41,288 bases of DNA from Phycisphaeraceae bacterium (GCA_020831765.1 JAFIFY010000041.1:1-41288), one strand, 5' to 3'; positions 26,631 through 35,940 are shown, counted from the first letter of the stretch. The notes: a model not told the origin generated them from the letters alone. Made by a program: numbers and translations.

Positions 26631-26670
26631 CTGCTTCCGGGGGCTTCCGGGGGCTTCCTGGGGCTTCCGG
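26631..26670. repeat. 4 x 10-bp tandem repeat (GGGCTTCCGG)
   Basis: Four exact-length decamers (CTGCTTCCGG, GGGCTTCCGG, GGGCTTCCTG, GGGCTTCCGG) lie between the stop of the PQQ-like lipoprotein gene and the glycosyltransferase start. They would lie in the 5' leader of the glycosyltransferase if it is cotranscribed, and copy number could affect spacing or structure. Confidence 0.85.
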
Positions 26671-26682
26671 CGGCCAAATCCG

Positions 26683-27948
26683 TCACTGACGATCGGGATC
26701 GCCGAAGCAGAACAAAGCGCCACCCGCGGTCGCCACCAGCAAGCGATTGCCGGCAAGGGCCGGACCATCGCTGACCGTATCGCCCACATCGTATTGCCAG
26801 ACCACCTCGCCGCCACCCAGTGTCAGCAGGTAAAGCCGCCCATCATCGGACGCGGCGATGACCCGATCGCCAATGATCACCGGTGCGCTGTCCACGCTGG
26901 CCGAGGTTTCATGGCGCCACAACCGGCCACCGCCATCCAGATCAATCGCATGAATCGCACGGTCGCGGCCCCCGATGACGACGACACCTCCGCCAACCGC
27001 GGCGGCGGCGAAGAATCCCTGGTCCGTCTGGTCATAGGACCATTCTTGATCGCCATCCTTCAGCGACAGGCAGACAACGGCTTGGCCGTGATGCCCAACC
27101 AGCACACGCCCATCAGCCAAAGCCGGCGTCGCGATGATCGGCGCCTTGAAATCGCGCTCCCACCGCGGCCGCCCCTGCTCCACATCGACTACACGCAGCA
27201 AACCGTCACAACCGCCGAACACCACCATGTCACCATCGATCGCGGGCGATCCATGGACGTAGTGATCGCTGGTGACCGACCACAGTCGATCGCCCGTGTC
27301 GGCATCGAGTGCATACAGATGATGGTCATAGCTTCCGACCACGATGCGCACCTGGCCCGAAGGATCAACATGCACATTCGCCGAACCGTGAATACGATCA
27401 TCCGTGGCATGCCGCCATCGCTGCTCGCCCGTAGCGGCATCGAAGGCGTAGAGAACACCATCGCGCCCCCCGATGTAAACCGTACCGTCATGAACCAACG
27501 GTGGGGCGTCGACCGCGCGTGGTCGGTCTTGATCGCCGATGGCGACGTGCCAGAGCGTGGCTCCATCCTCCAGGCGCAGTGCCCTGAGAAAACCGGAATC
27601 CGAGCCGATGTAGATCACGCCTCCGGCCGCCACCGGCGCGGTCAGCGCCTCGTCGCCGATCCGCACCTGCCAGTGAAGCACGAGGCGGTCGCTGATGCTG
27701 CCCTCGACGGCTCCGGTCATCGCGCTGGAGCCGCGCCAAATCGGCCAGTCGGCGGGCGTGGTGGTGGCGATGTCGGGCGTTTCGGATGGGGCTTGCTGAG
27801 GTGGCTCAGCGCCACAGGCGACAGGGAGCAGCGCGGCGATCATGGCGAGGCGGAACCAAACCCAGGATCGGTCGGGTCGGGGCGAGCGCGGAGCTGAGTG
27901 AGGCCTGGGCGCAGGAACACGCGACGGTGTTGGATGAACTTGATCCAT
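26683..27948 (-). CDS. PQQ-like beta-propeller lipoprotein (BamB-like fold)
   Basis: 421 aa. After a basic N-terminus of ~32 residues, a hydrophobic stretch ends in LLPVACGA, a lipobox-like site with the lipid-carrying Cys at ~45. An ATG at 27843 would give a shorter, more usual lipoprotein leader, but neither start shows a ribosome-binding site. The mature part has seven or eight blades with very regular quinoprotein motifs (DWPIWRG, RALRLEDGATLWHV, AFDAATGEQRWRH, ALDADTGDRLWSV, VVDVEQGRPRWER, AIDLDGGGRLWRH). It is periplasmic and membrane-tethered. BamB-like outer-membrane assembly is possible, but this family is broad, so the role is unknown. It is divergent from another PQQ-like gene. Confidence 0.85.
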   Translation of the reverse strand: MDQVHPTPSRVPAPRPHSAPRSPRPDRSWVWFRLAMIAALLPVACGAEPPQQAPSETPDIATTTPADWPIWRGSSAMTGAVEGSISDRLVLHWQVRIGDEALTAPVAAGGVIYIGSDSGFLRALRLEDGATLWHVAIGDQDRPRAVDAPPLVHDGTVYIGGRDGVLYAFDAATGEQRWRHATDDRIHGSANVHVDPSGQVRIVVGSYDHHLYALDADTGDRLWSVTSDHYVHGSPAIDGDMVVFGGCDGLLRVVDVEQGRPRWERDFKAPIIATPALADGRVLVGHHGQAVVCLSLKDGDQEWSYDQTDQGFFAAAAVGGGVVVIGGRDRAIHAIDLDGGGRLWRHETSASVDSAPVIIGDRVIAASDDGRLYLLTLGGGEVVWQYDVGDTVSDGPALAGNRLLVATAGGALFCFGDPDRQ

Positions 27949-28042
27949 GGGACGCTGGATTCTATCACAAAGGACAGTCGGATAGAATAATCCTGAACCT
28001 AGCGCCGATGCCCGGTCGGCACCTTGTCAGCGAAAGCCAGCC

Positions 28043-29497
28043 ATGCGACCATCCTGGGAAATCATCGCCCCGCTCGTGACCGCCCTGGTCGCCGCGCTCG
28101 TGCTGGCTTTCTGGGGCCTGCACAGCCGAGCCGTCCCTGCCGATTGGCGCGTCCCATTGGATCACCCGGCCGCGGTGATCGACACCGGTGCCCACGGCGC
28201 CGGGCCGCCCGTACCCCAGTTAGCGCTCGGGCCCGGCGAGCCGGGCCGTGATCGCGGGCAGTGGCCTGGGTTCCGCGGCCCCGACGGTGCCGGCTGGATC
28301 GAGCCGACGGCGGAACTGGCGCGTGGCTGGCCAAGCGATGGGCCACGCCGCGTCTGGCACCGGGATATGGGTGAGGGATACGCCGCGCCGGCTGTCTGGG
28401 ACGGTCGTGTCTACCTCATCGACTACGATGCCGAAGCGCAGGCCGATGCGCTTCGCTGCCTATCGCTTGATGACGGCCGCGAAATCTGGCGCAAGAGCTA
28501 TTCGGTACGGATCAAACGCTCGCACGGTATGTCGCGCACCGTGCCGGCCGTCGCCGATGGTGTGGTGGTGAGCATCGGCCCTCGTTGCCACGTCCTGGCC
28601 GTTGATGCGATCACCGGCCAGCTTAAATGGTTCATCGACATGGTCAGGCAGTTTGATACCACGGTCCCGCCCTGGTACGCCGGCCAGTGTCCGCTGATCG
28701 ATGATGGCCGCGTCATCCTCGCGCCCGCCGGGCCCGAAGTCCTCATGACCGCCGTTGATCTGCACAGCGGCGATACGCTCTGGACCACGCCCAATCCCAT
28801 GGGCTGGTCGATGACCCACGTATCCATCACGCCAATGGAACTCGACGGGCGGCGGATGTACATCTATTGCGGCAGTGGCGGGGTTGCCGGTGTCGATGCC
28901 CGGACCGGCGAGCTGCTCTGGCATACCGATGCCTGGCGCGTGCCCATCGCGACCATCGCCTCACCGGTCGTCGTCGGACCCGGCCTGGTGCTCTTCAGCG
29001 GCGGGTACAACGCCGGCAGCATGCTCATGCGCATCAGCACAGACGCCCCCCAATACGGGGAGCATGATGATGCCAGTGATAACGGTGAAAAGCCACGCGA
29101 AGTATTTTTCAAAACCGAGACAGTCTGGCGGTTGCCGGCCGAGCAGTTCGGCGCTACACAGCAGACACCGATCTACCGCGATGGGCATCTGTTTGGTATC
29201 CGGCCCGATGGACAACTGGTCTGTCTAAATCTCAATGGCCAGATTGTGTGGGCCAGCGGACCGCGCGTCCGCTTTGGTATCGGTCCCCTGCTGATCGCCG
29301 GCGACCTGATCTATCTCATGGATGACCATGGCCGCCTGACCATCGCCGAGCTGTCAACGCAAGCCTACCGTCCGCTGGCCACCGCGCGCGTGCTCGATGG
29401 TCACGAATCATGGGGCCCCATGGCCCTGGCCGGCGACCGTCTCCTCGTCCGCGACCTGACCGCCCTGCGCTGCCTGGATGTCGGTACCCGGCCTTGA
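28043..29497 (+). CDS. Membrane-anchored PQQ-like beta-propeller protein
   Basis: 484 aa. The N-terminus (IIAPLVTALVAALVLAFWGL, ~7-26) is a signal anchor. The opening QWPGFRGPDGAGW and the blades (AAPAVWDGRVYLI, SLDDGREIWRK, AVDAITGQLKWFI, VDLHSGDTLWTT, GVDARTGELLWHT) place it in the same family as the propeller in the electron-transfer operon. It diverges from the lipoprotein gene at 27948, with 94 bp between them that must hold both promoters. It is probably periplasmic. No quinoprotein catalytic residues were recognised. Confidence 0.85.
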   Translation: MRPSWEIIAPLVTALVAALVLAFWGLHSRAVPADWRVPLDHPAAVIDTGAHGAGPPVPQLALGPGEPGRDRGQWPGFRGPDGAGWIEPTAELARGWPSDGPRRVWHRDMGEGYAAPAVWDGRVYLIDYDAEAQADALRCLSLDDGREIWRKSYSVRIKRSHGMSRTVPAVADGVVVSIGPRCHVLAVDAITGQLKWFIDMVRQFDTTVPPWYAGQCPLIDDGRVILAPAGPEVLMTAVDLHSGDTLWTTPNPMGWSMTHVSITPMELDGRRMYIYCGSGGVAGVDARTGELLWHTDAWRVPIATIASPVVVGPGLVLFSGGYNAGSMLMRISTDAPQYGEHDDASDNGEKPREVFFKTETVWRLPAEQFGATQQTPIYRDGHLFGIRPDGQLVCLNLNGQIVWASGPRVRFGIGPLLIAGDLIYLMDDHGRLTIAELSTQAYRPLATARVLDGHESWGPMALAGDRLLVRDLTALRCLDVGTRP

Positions 29498-29832
29498 GAG
29501 TTTCTGCAGGGCGCTGATATTCGTGGTGTGGACAAGCACACCGGGTCATCAACGATGGAGTGTTCTCGTATTTCACAGCTCTCTTGCGTCTGCCCACGCA
29601 ATCCGGGACCGCTGGCCACGGTCGGAGCGAGGCAGGTCGTGGCAGTCCAGGGGTGCCCCGCACTGGTTGGTCAAGAGCGAGCCCTCGGCGTGGTCGTGAA
29701 GCGACCATCGCAAAAGCGGGGACGAAACCGACCTTGGCGAGGTTTTTACAACCACAGGGTCGCTGTATTTGAGCGCCAAGCCGTTCAATCAGTCGCCTCG
29801 GCACGTTCCGCGGTGCAGCCGGTCGCATCGAT
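29498..29832. other. Intergenic stretch between convergent genes
   Basis: 335 bp with no convincing coding frame. A weak stem (ACCT-TGGCG-AGGT) with five Ts occurs near 29734-29751 on the plus strand and could help end transcription of the propeller gene. Nothing else is recognised. Confidence 0.4.
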
Positions 29833-30495
29833 TCAAGCTGATTCCAGCGTGGTCACCGCATCGAGAAGAAATTCCATGTCCGGACCGGTGCGGTGTCGGT
29901 AACGGTGGGCGAGTTGCCGCAGGGCTTCGGGATCGATCGAGTTTGGTCGGGTGAGCAGATGCGGATCGCGATCCATAGCCTGACGCATCAGCCGCGCGGC
30001 GGCCACATCCTGGTTGCGCATCGCCGCCGACAGCGCATGGCCCAGCAGCGCATCGGCATGGTCGGGATGCTCGCGGGTCAGCCGGGCGAACGCATCCAGT
30101 GACCGATCGTGGTGGCCTTCATTGAACAGCGTCCACGCCTCACCGGCCGCGGCGGATGCGGGGTGAACCTCGACAACGACAATCACGCGCCTCTCGATCA
30201 TGGCCACCCGCCTGGGGCATGGCCTTGAGGCATCCGTGGTGCGGGCCTGATGACAATCCATCGCCGCTTCGTGAAGCCGAACCGCCCGCTGATGTCTCAT
30301 CAGCGCCTGACTGTGCCGACGCGATGCGGTCCGCTGGGCTTGGCGGTCCGGTTCGGCCTGCCGCTGATCCGCCGACTTCGCCGATGACGACTCATCGGCC
30401 CAAACCCGAGTGCCGGCACCAAAAAACAACGGCAGGGAAACCAACAGCGCAGTCAGCCCCGCTCCTCTGGTCCAATCGTGATGGATCGCCTTCAT
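29833..30495 (-). CDS. Secreted TPR-like protein of unknown function
   Basis: 220 aa from the ATG at 30495; GGAGG lies 6 nt upstream. The frame extends 31 codons further upstream, but this start has the better signals. A signal peptide runs to about residue 33 (GTRVWADES). A charged, Gln/Arg-rich region follows (~35-105). Residues ~115-180 look like two TPR-type helical repeats (AWTLFNEGHHDRSLDAFARL and HADALLGHALSAAMRNQDVA). TPRs are protein-binding scaffolds, so a periplasmic adaptor is likely. It is isolated and monocistronic. Confidence 0.65.
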   Translation of the reverse strand: MKAIHHDWTRGAGLTALLVSLPLFFGAGTRVWADESSSAKSADQRQAEPDRQAQRTASRRHSQALMRHQRAVRLHEAAMDCHQARTTDASRPCPRRVAMIERRVIVVVEVHPASAAAGEAWTLFNEGHHDRSLDAFARLTREHPDHADALLGHALSAAMRNQDVAAARLMRQAMDRDPHLLTRPNSIDPEALRQLAHRYRHRTGPDMEFLLDAVTTLESA

Positions 30496-30874
30496 CGATG
30501 CCTCCAGGTCTGATTGCCAAGCGCGGCCGACTCGTGCCGCACACCTCATGTTAGCCCGCAAAACACCCCCCTTCCGCATCCCAGCCACAACGCGAACGAC
30601 CTGGGCGAATGCCAGGCGACCCAGGCCTGTCCCCTCTCGACGGCACGCGCCATCCAGCCAAGCAAGCGCGGAGTCCGGTTCAACGACGCCACATCGGAAT
30701 CCGAACCATGACGCGGCCTTCCCGTTGACCAGCTCGCGACCGAAGCTTCGACATCACCCCTTCGCAGCGGCATATCAGGCGAACGACCGCGCCGAATCGT
30801 CCCTCCTGATGTCGCCCGCGGTGGGGCGAAAACGGGGCTGGAATTTCAAACTCGACTGGACGATCGACCCGATG

Positions 30875-30904
30875 TTGATTCATGGGTGTCGTTCTGGATA
30901 AGAT
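30875..30904 (+). promoter_or_regulatory. Candidate promoter before an isolated terminator
   Basis: TTGATT (30875-30880) is followed after 17-18 bp by ATAAGAT (30898-30904). Transcription would start near 30911, only about 10 nt before the terminator stem. Confidence 0.35.
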
Positions 30905-30920
30905 TACGACAGTTCATGAA

Positions 30921-30965
30921 AGCCGCGCATCGTGCGCTCCGACGCGATGCGCGGCTGTTTTAGTT
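30921..30965 (+). terminator. Strong rho-independent terminator without an obvious upstream gene
   Basis: A perfect 12-bp stem, AGCCGCGCATCG / CGATGCGCGGCT, with a 12-nt loop is followed by GTTTTAGTT. Orientation by the T-tract is plus. The nearest plus-strand gene ends 1.4 kb upstream, with an opposite-strand gene between. It may end a small RNA or shield the SDR gene downstream. Confidence 0.75.
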
Positions 30966-31168
30966 AACGAGCCCATCACGCCGCGCTATCGAGCTTGACC
31001 CTGATCGAATGATCCATGTCGCTCCAATGGTTCGGCACCATCGGCGCTGACCGGCACCGATGATTGAAAAGGCCCTTCAACGTATGATGCTCAAATGACC
31101 CGCCGACCGTGCGCCCGGCGAATCGCCGGCGGTCGATCATCCCGATCTCTCCTGGACCACGCCTTGCC

Positions 31169-32074
31169 ATGATGACCAACCTGTTTCGATCTCCCCGCAC
31201 ACTGCGTGGCCGCGCCATCCTGATCACCGGCGGCGGTAGCGGCATCGGACGAGCCACGGCCCTGGCATGCGCCGAAGCCGGGATGCGGGTGATCGTCACC
31301 GGCCGCCGCGCCCAGAAGCTTGATGAAGTCGTCAGCCACATCACAACCCGCGACAGCGCGGCACTGGCGATCCGGGCCGATGTCAATCATCGAGAGGAAG
31401 TCGAGCGCATGTTTGAGGAAGCGATCGCCTGGAGTGGCGGCCTGGATGTGGTCTTTGCCAATGCGGGCTTTGGCGTATACGCACCGATCAGTACCGTGGA
31501 CGAAGACCTGGTGCGATCGATGTTCCAGACGAACTTCTATGGCAGCCTCTATTGCGCTCAGTCCGCGATCGGACATTTCAAAGCTCGGATGGGCACCAAA
31601 GCCGGGATGGAAACAGCATCCCCGGACACCTCTTCATCAGCTCGAGTCCCGGCTTTCGACGGCGGCCACCTGCTCTTCTGCATCAGTGCGCTCAGCGAGA
31701 TTGGCCTGCCGTATCACGGCATTTACAGTGCCACCAAGGCCGCGCAGGATGCGCTGGCCGGGGCGCTGCGCGCTGAGGTCGCGCCCCTGGAGATTTGCAT
31801 CAGCTCGGTCCATCCCATCGGAACCCAAACCGAGTTCTTCGACATTGCCCGACAACAGGGAAGCGAATCAGCGCCGACGCCGCGAGGCGAAGCCAAGCCC
31901 CACACGCCCGAATTGGTCGCACGATCCATTCTCCGCTGCCTTCGGCGACCGGTGCCGGAGGTCTGGCCCAGCGGCTGGACTCGCCTGGCACTGGCATTGC
32001 TCACGGCCTGGCCCGGACTTTCGGCCTGGGCGATGGCCCGACATGCCCGCAAAACTTCCGGCCCGGAGACCTGA
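31169..32074 (+). CDS. Short-chain dehydrogenase/reductase
   Basis: 301 aa from the ATG at 31169. It has a classical SDR fold: cofactor loop TGGGSGIG (20-27), NAG (98-100), Ser173, and YSATK with Tyr186 and Lys190. Arg46-Arg47 after the second strand (VTGRRAQK) suggests NADP(H) preference. The segment ~140-168 is longer than usual and may be part of the substrate lid. The C-terminal ~40 residues contain a hydrophobic stretch (LALALLTAWPGLSAWAM), so membrane attachment is possible. The oxidised or reduced substrate cannot be assigned. Confidence 0.9.
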   Translation: MMTNLFRSPRTLRGRAILITGGGSGIGRATALACAEAGMRVIVTGRRAQKLDEVVSHITTRDSAALAIRADVNHREEVERMFEEAIAWSGGLDVVFANAGFGVYAPISTVDEDLVRSMFQTNFYGSLYCAQSAIGHFKARMGTKAGMETASPDTSSSARVPAFDGGHLLFCISALSEIGLPYHGIYSATKAAQDALAGALRAEVAPLEICISSVHPIGTQTEFFDIARQQGSESAPTPRGEAKPHTPELVARSILRCLRRPVPEVWPSGWTRLALALLTAWPGLSAWAMARHARKTSGPET

Positions 32075-32274
32075 GACACATACGCATCCGGTCGGCCCCC
32101 GAGCGGCGAGGCCCCGCATGCCCGGGCCGACACCGCCACGGTCACCCCGGATGAATCAGCACCTTTTGCGGCCAAGCGGCTTGGGCTATACTTACCCGTT
32201 CGCGTTTTCGTCGGCATGCATGCGGCCGACGGTCCTTGAATCCGGCCCACGACGCCCGGCCTGGAGCTCACCTT

Positions 32275-34392
32275 ATGCTTAAGTTTTTCAGGACTTACAA
32301 CAAATACATCCTGGCCGTCGGCATGGCACTGCTGATGGTCGCCTTCCTGATCGGGCCGGCCCTGGAGACCGCCGGTCGAGGCGCGGCCAGGGTCCAGCGC
32401 GAGGAAGCCGAAGCCAGCGCCCAGATTCAACTCCTGCAGGAGCTCGATCGCCTGGTGGTGATCCAGATGCGCGAAGGCAGTCTGCCCGAGCGCGATGGCC
32501 TGTTGCCCTTCTGGCAAGCCAGGCTGTATCTGAACCGGATGGACCTGGACCGCGATCCCACCAGCTTCCGCCTGATTCAGCGGGAGATGGAACTGCTGGG
32601 CATCGGGGCCAGTCGCGAACGCATTGCCCGGTATTTGGGGGAATCCAACATCGGTTTCGACGGCCTTCAACGCATTGCCCGTCAGCGCGGCATTCCTTTT
32701 GAAATGGCGCTGGATGCACTGGGCACGGCTCTGGCGGTGCCGGATTATTTCTACGCCGTCACCGGGTTCCGCGCCCACGAGGCATTCGCTTTCAGCCCCG
32801 AGGCGGTCAATCGGTTGCTCCACCCCGCCGCGGTCAAGCGTCTGGCCATGGATCGGGAACCCACCACCGCGATCCGCGCCCTGCCCATCCCGCTCGAGCC
32901 ATACCTGGAAGCGGCCAGCGAAGCCGTCACCGACGAAAAGATCAACGAGTTGTTCGAACGCTTCAAAGATGTTCTGCCCGGCGAAGGTCACCCGGCGGTT
33001 CTCGGGTATGCGGTCCCGCGGGCGGTCAAGCTCGAATGGATCGAGATTCCCTGGGATCAGGTCCGTCGTCGTATCACCGCCCCGGATTCGCCCCGTCGCA
33101 TCACCATGGCGGATATTCGTGATGTCTTCGAGGCCGGACCCATGGAGCGGTTCAGTGATTCGCTCGAGGGGATGCCCGCCGATTCAGAAGCCGATCCGGA
33201 CCTGTTCGCAAGCCAACTGGCGAGCGTCGAGCGTCGAATACGCCGCGAACTGGAGACCCGAGCCGCACGGGAACTGTCGCAATCCATCGGCCGCATGATC
33301 GAAGACATGGTCAAGCGCCCCGAGAATCGGCTTCAGCCGCTTGAAGGTCGCCTCACGGGATATCGCGTTGTCGATGAAGACTTCGAGCCGGTCTCGCTGG
33401 ATGAGGTTGCCCGGGAAATTCAACGTCGCGAAGGGGTGCTGCCCAACGTGGAGCGGCGCGATCGGGATTGGCTGACGCCGGAGCAGTGGGCCCGAGTCAA
33501 CGGGCTGGGCCCGGCCGCGCTGGAACTGGACACCCAGCGTGGGGTGAGCTTCGTCCAATACCTGGCTTCGACGATCGAGCTGCTCGATGGCCAGCAGACT
33601 CAGCCACCGGAAGTCACGGATCGGAACACATGGGAGTCGATCCTGACCTTCCCGCTTCAGCGCGGGCTGATCAGCCATTCTCTTCGTGATGTTGATGACA
33701 ACCGCTTTTACTTCCGCGTCATTGATGCGCGGCCGCGCAGGGCCGCCGAACTCGATGAGGTGCGCGATCAGGTCCGGGCCGATGCGATCCGTCTTGAAGC
33801 GTTCAGGTTGGCCAAGGCCGATAAGGAAACGTGGCTCAGCCGCACCCGCGAGGTCGGCATGCGGGCTCTGGCCGAGGAAAGCAATGCCCCACTGATCGCC
33901 ACCGAGCGATTCGCCCGCCGTGCCACCGAGCCCCGTTTTCGAATCGAATGGCGAGCCCAGACCGACGAACATGGCCCCCCACTTCGCCCGACACGCATCC
34001 CCGAAGGTTACTTCGACTACGAAGCGCCGCCCATTCATCCCCGGATCAATGCCGATCGCGCGCTGGTCGATGCGATCATCGATTTCGCCGAGGAAATCGG
34101 GATGCGCGGCGGCTTGGGCGTCGTTCCGCACACGGACCGGTTCACCGTGCTTCCCCACGAGGAGCAGCTTACGCTCTGGGCCGTGGAGATCACCGAGTTC
34201 TGGCCGCTGACCGACTTCGAACTCGATGATGCCGTGCTGCGCATCAGTGATCCACGTTCTGAACAGACCATGCTCACCATCCAGAGCGTGACCACGTTCA
34301 AGGGACTGGATCAGGTCTTCAGCCGTCGGGCCATCGCCAAGCGAATCGGCGAAGAACTGCCCGAGTTCACCGACGACGATGGTATTGATTGA
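32275..34392 (+). CDS. PpiD/SurA-like membrane-anchored periplasmic protein
   Basis: 705 aa from the ATG at 32275; GGAG lies 8 nt upstream. Residues ~8-32 form a signal anchor (YILAVGMALLMVAFLIGPAL), leaving a large periplasmic domain. The helical part at ~85-200 and VTDEKINELFERFKDVLPGE (~223-242) match the SurA_N-like chaperone domain of PpiD-type proteins, with the usual PRAVKLEWIEIPW strand after it. A clear parvulin-type catalytic domain is not visible in the remainder, which is charged and mixed alpha/beta. A role in folding or quality control of exported proteins is likely. The enzyme activity is doubtful. Confidence 0.7.
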   Translation: MLKFFRTYNKYILAVGMALLMVAFLIGPALETAGRGAARVQREEAEASAQIQLLQELDRLVVIQMREGSLPERDGLLPFWQARLYLNRMDLDRDPTSFRLIQREMELLGIGASRERIARYLGESNIGFDGLQRIARQRGIPFEMALDALGTALAVPDYFYAVTGFRAHEAFAFSPEAVNRLLHPAAVKRLAMDREPTTAIRALPIPLEPYLEAASEAVTDEKINELFERFKDVLPGEGHPAVLGYAVPRAVKLEWIEIPWDQVRRRITAPDSPRRITMADIRDVFEAGPMERFSDSLEGMPADSEADPDLFASQLASVERRIRRELETRAARELSQSIGRMIEDMVKRPENRLQPLEGRLTGYRVVDEDFEPVSLDEVAREIQRREGVLPNVERRDRDWLTPEQWARVNGLGPAALELDTQRGVSFVQYLASTIELLDGQQTQPPEVTDRNTWESILTFPLQRGLISHSLRDVDDNRFYFRVIDARPRRAAELDEVRDQVRADAIRLEAFRLAKADKETWLSRTREVGMRALAEESNAPLIATERFARRATEPRFRIEWRAQTDEHGPPLRPTRIPEGYFDYEAPPIHPRINADRALVDAIIDFAEEIGMRGGLGVVPHTDRFTVLPHEEQLTLWAVEITEFWPLTDFELDDAVLRISDPRSEQTMLTIQSVTTFKGLDQVFSRRAIAKRIGEELPEFTDDDGID

Positions 34393-34491
34393 TGCGACGG
34401 TTCGGTGAGCGAGAGCGCTGCGCTCGGATCATAGGCACCCGGCCAATCTGGCCCGCGGGCTCACCTTGAGTCGCCGCGCTCAGTGACCGTT

Positions 34492-35937
34492 TCAGAAATC
34501 CACCTTCCCGGCTGACGGTCGGCCTGTCCGGATCGGCCTCAGGCACCAGACCCGGTAGCTTTCGGCATCGGAAGCGTGGGAGCGGAGCACATCGGACTTG
34601 GCTGGCCGCCCCGATAAATCCCAGGTCAACTCGGCCAGATCGGCCAGAAGCGGCTTACACGTTGGATGGATGAGATACCGCACCTGGCCATCGAGGTCCT
34701 TGAGCGCTGCGTTCATCGCATCGACCCGTTCGCGGATCGGCGGGTTGCGCGCCGGCACACGCAGTCGGTGAGGCCAGCCGTGGTGATGCATCCATTGCCC
34801 GATCAGGTGGTAGCAACTCTCGGAGGTGCCCGCCCAGCGCTGGTTGCCCGCCGCATCCCCGAAGACCTCGAGCACGGGAAAGCCTGTCCTGTCCAGGCCC
34901 GGCCGCCGCGGTCCGAGCCACTGGGCCAGTTGATCGAGCAGGCCGCGCACCGTCAAGCCCTGGCCGAAGAGCACGTGTCGGACGGTAAACCGCTGGGCAT
35001 CGGTATCGAACTGGCCGACACAGCCGTGCATGCCCGGCACGATGTTGAAATCCAGGGAAAGGTGGAGCGGCAGATTGATGTCCAGCTCCAGCTTCGGATC
35101 GACGTTGTGATTGCCGAAATTTTCGTAAACCCGCGCGGCCGAGGTGTGGACGGGTTGCTGCTGGAACATGGCCTGCCAGGTGCCCGCTTCGCCCATGGCA
35201 TGGCGCATGGCCAGCAGCGCGCCCGTGCCGTACCGTGATGGCGCAAGCGCCGCCCCGATCGGCCGACCGATCATGTCGTCGCCATCGGCCAGGGCCGGCA
35301 GCCGCATCAGTTCCCACGGATCGCCATGACGGGTCAGAAGCCAGTTGGTCAGATCATCCTCATGCCATCGGGTCATGGTGACGACGATCGATGCGTTCGG
35401 CTCACCGCGCGTGTAGAACGTGGTCATGAACCATTCGATGAGCCGCTCTCGCTTCCGGGCACTGCGAGCCTCTTCCCAGTTCTTCACCGGATCATCGAGG
35501 ATCAGAAGATCAGCGCCGAATCCGGTGATCGGGCCACCCACACCCACCGCCAGAACCCCACCACCGGCCGCCGTATGCCAACGGTGAGCCGAGAGGCCCT
35601 TGCGTCGGGGCATATCGACATGGCCGAACGCGGCGAAGAAGTTGCGAAGATCACGACCGAACTTGCCCGAGGCCAGCTCAGCCCCGTACGCGCTGATGAT
35701 CACCCTTCGCTTCGGCTCCCGTGAGAGGAACCATGCGGGCGTCCAGAAGGTGGTCATCTCACTCTTGCCGTGGCGGGGAGGGGCATTGACGATCAGCCGC
35801 CCACCGCCGGCAAGCAGCAAACCGCCGATCTTGCGCCCGAGGATGCGTTGATACATCAACGGCCGCCACCGCCGCCCGCTGATCATCTGGGCGAATCGAT
35901 CCGGCGAATCAACGCCCAACGCGGTGTCATGCAGCAC
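34492..35937 (-). CDS. Phage-type terminase large subunit (TerL), apparently intact
   Basis: 481 aa. Walker A-like NAPPRHGKSE (51-60), Walker B LLILDDP (144-150) and coupling motif VVTMTRWHEDD (185-195) form the DNA-packaging ATPase. The C-terminal RNase H-like nuclease keeps three candidate catalytic acidic residues: Asp296 (LSLDFN), Asp361 (FGDAAGN) and Asp457 (SHASDAESY). In phages TerL packages and cuts DNA with a small terminase and a portal. No small subunit, portal, capsid or tail gene is in the window. The gene starts 3 nt after the stop of an ABC-ATPase/GNAT gene, so the two form one unit. It may be domesticated, a phage remnant, or part of a gene-transfer or defence device. Confidence 0.88.
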   Translation of the reverse strand: MLHDTALGVDSPDRFAQMISGRRWRPLMYQRILGRKIGGLLLAGGGRLIVNAPPRHGKSEMTTFWTPAWFLSREPKRRVIISAYGAELASGKFGRDLRNFFAAFGHVDMPRRKGLSAHRWHTAAGGGVLAVGVGGPITGFGADLLILDDPVKNWEEARSARKRERLIEWFMTTFYTRGEPNASIVVTMTRWHEDDLTNWLLTRHGDPWELMRLPALADGDDMIGRPIGAALAPSRYGTGALLAMRHAMGEAGTWQAMFQQQPVHTSAARVYENFGNHNVDPKLELDINLPLHLSLDFNIVPGMHGCVGQFDTDAQRFTVRHVLFGQGLTVRGLLDQLAQWLGPRRPGLDRTGFPVLEVFGDAAGNQRWAGTSESCYHLIGQWMHHHGWPHRLRVPARNPPIRERVDAMNAALKDLDGQVRYLIHPTCKPLLADLAELTWDLSGRPAKSDVLRSHASDAESYRVWCLRPIRTGRPSAGKVDF

Positions 35938-35940
35938 GAA

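Larger units (their letters stand above)
30496..31168. other. 673-bp intergenic region with an orphan promoter-terminator unit
   Basis: A plus-strand frame at 30548-30901 is open for 117 codons, but it has no ribosome-binding site and irregular third-position composition, so I do not call it a gene. Near its end lie a promoter-like sequence and a strong intrinsic terminator, listed separately. I see nothing in the remainder. Confidence 0.5.

Noticed and set aside
26542-27897. 451-codon plus-strand frame opposite the PQQ-like lipoprotein
   Set aside because: The minus frame has regular propeller blades and a lipobox. The plus frame has no recognisable motif.
30548-30901. 117-codon plus-strand frame ending just before the strong terminator
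   Set aside because: The placement is suggestive, but there is no ribosome-binding site, the third codon positions are irregular for this genome, and the product is low-complexity. Left as unlikely and not annotated.
31723-32991. 422-codon minus-strand frame across the SDR and PpiD-like genes
   Set aside because: It spans two well-supported plus-strand genes and the gap between them. No motif or ribosome-binding site supports it.
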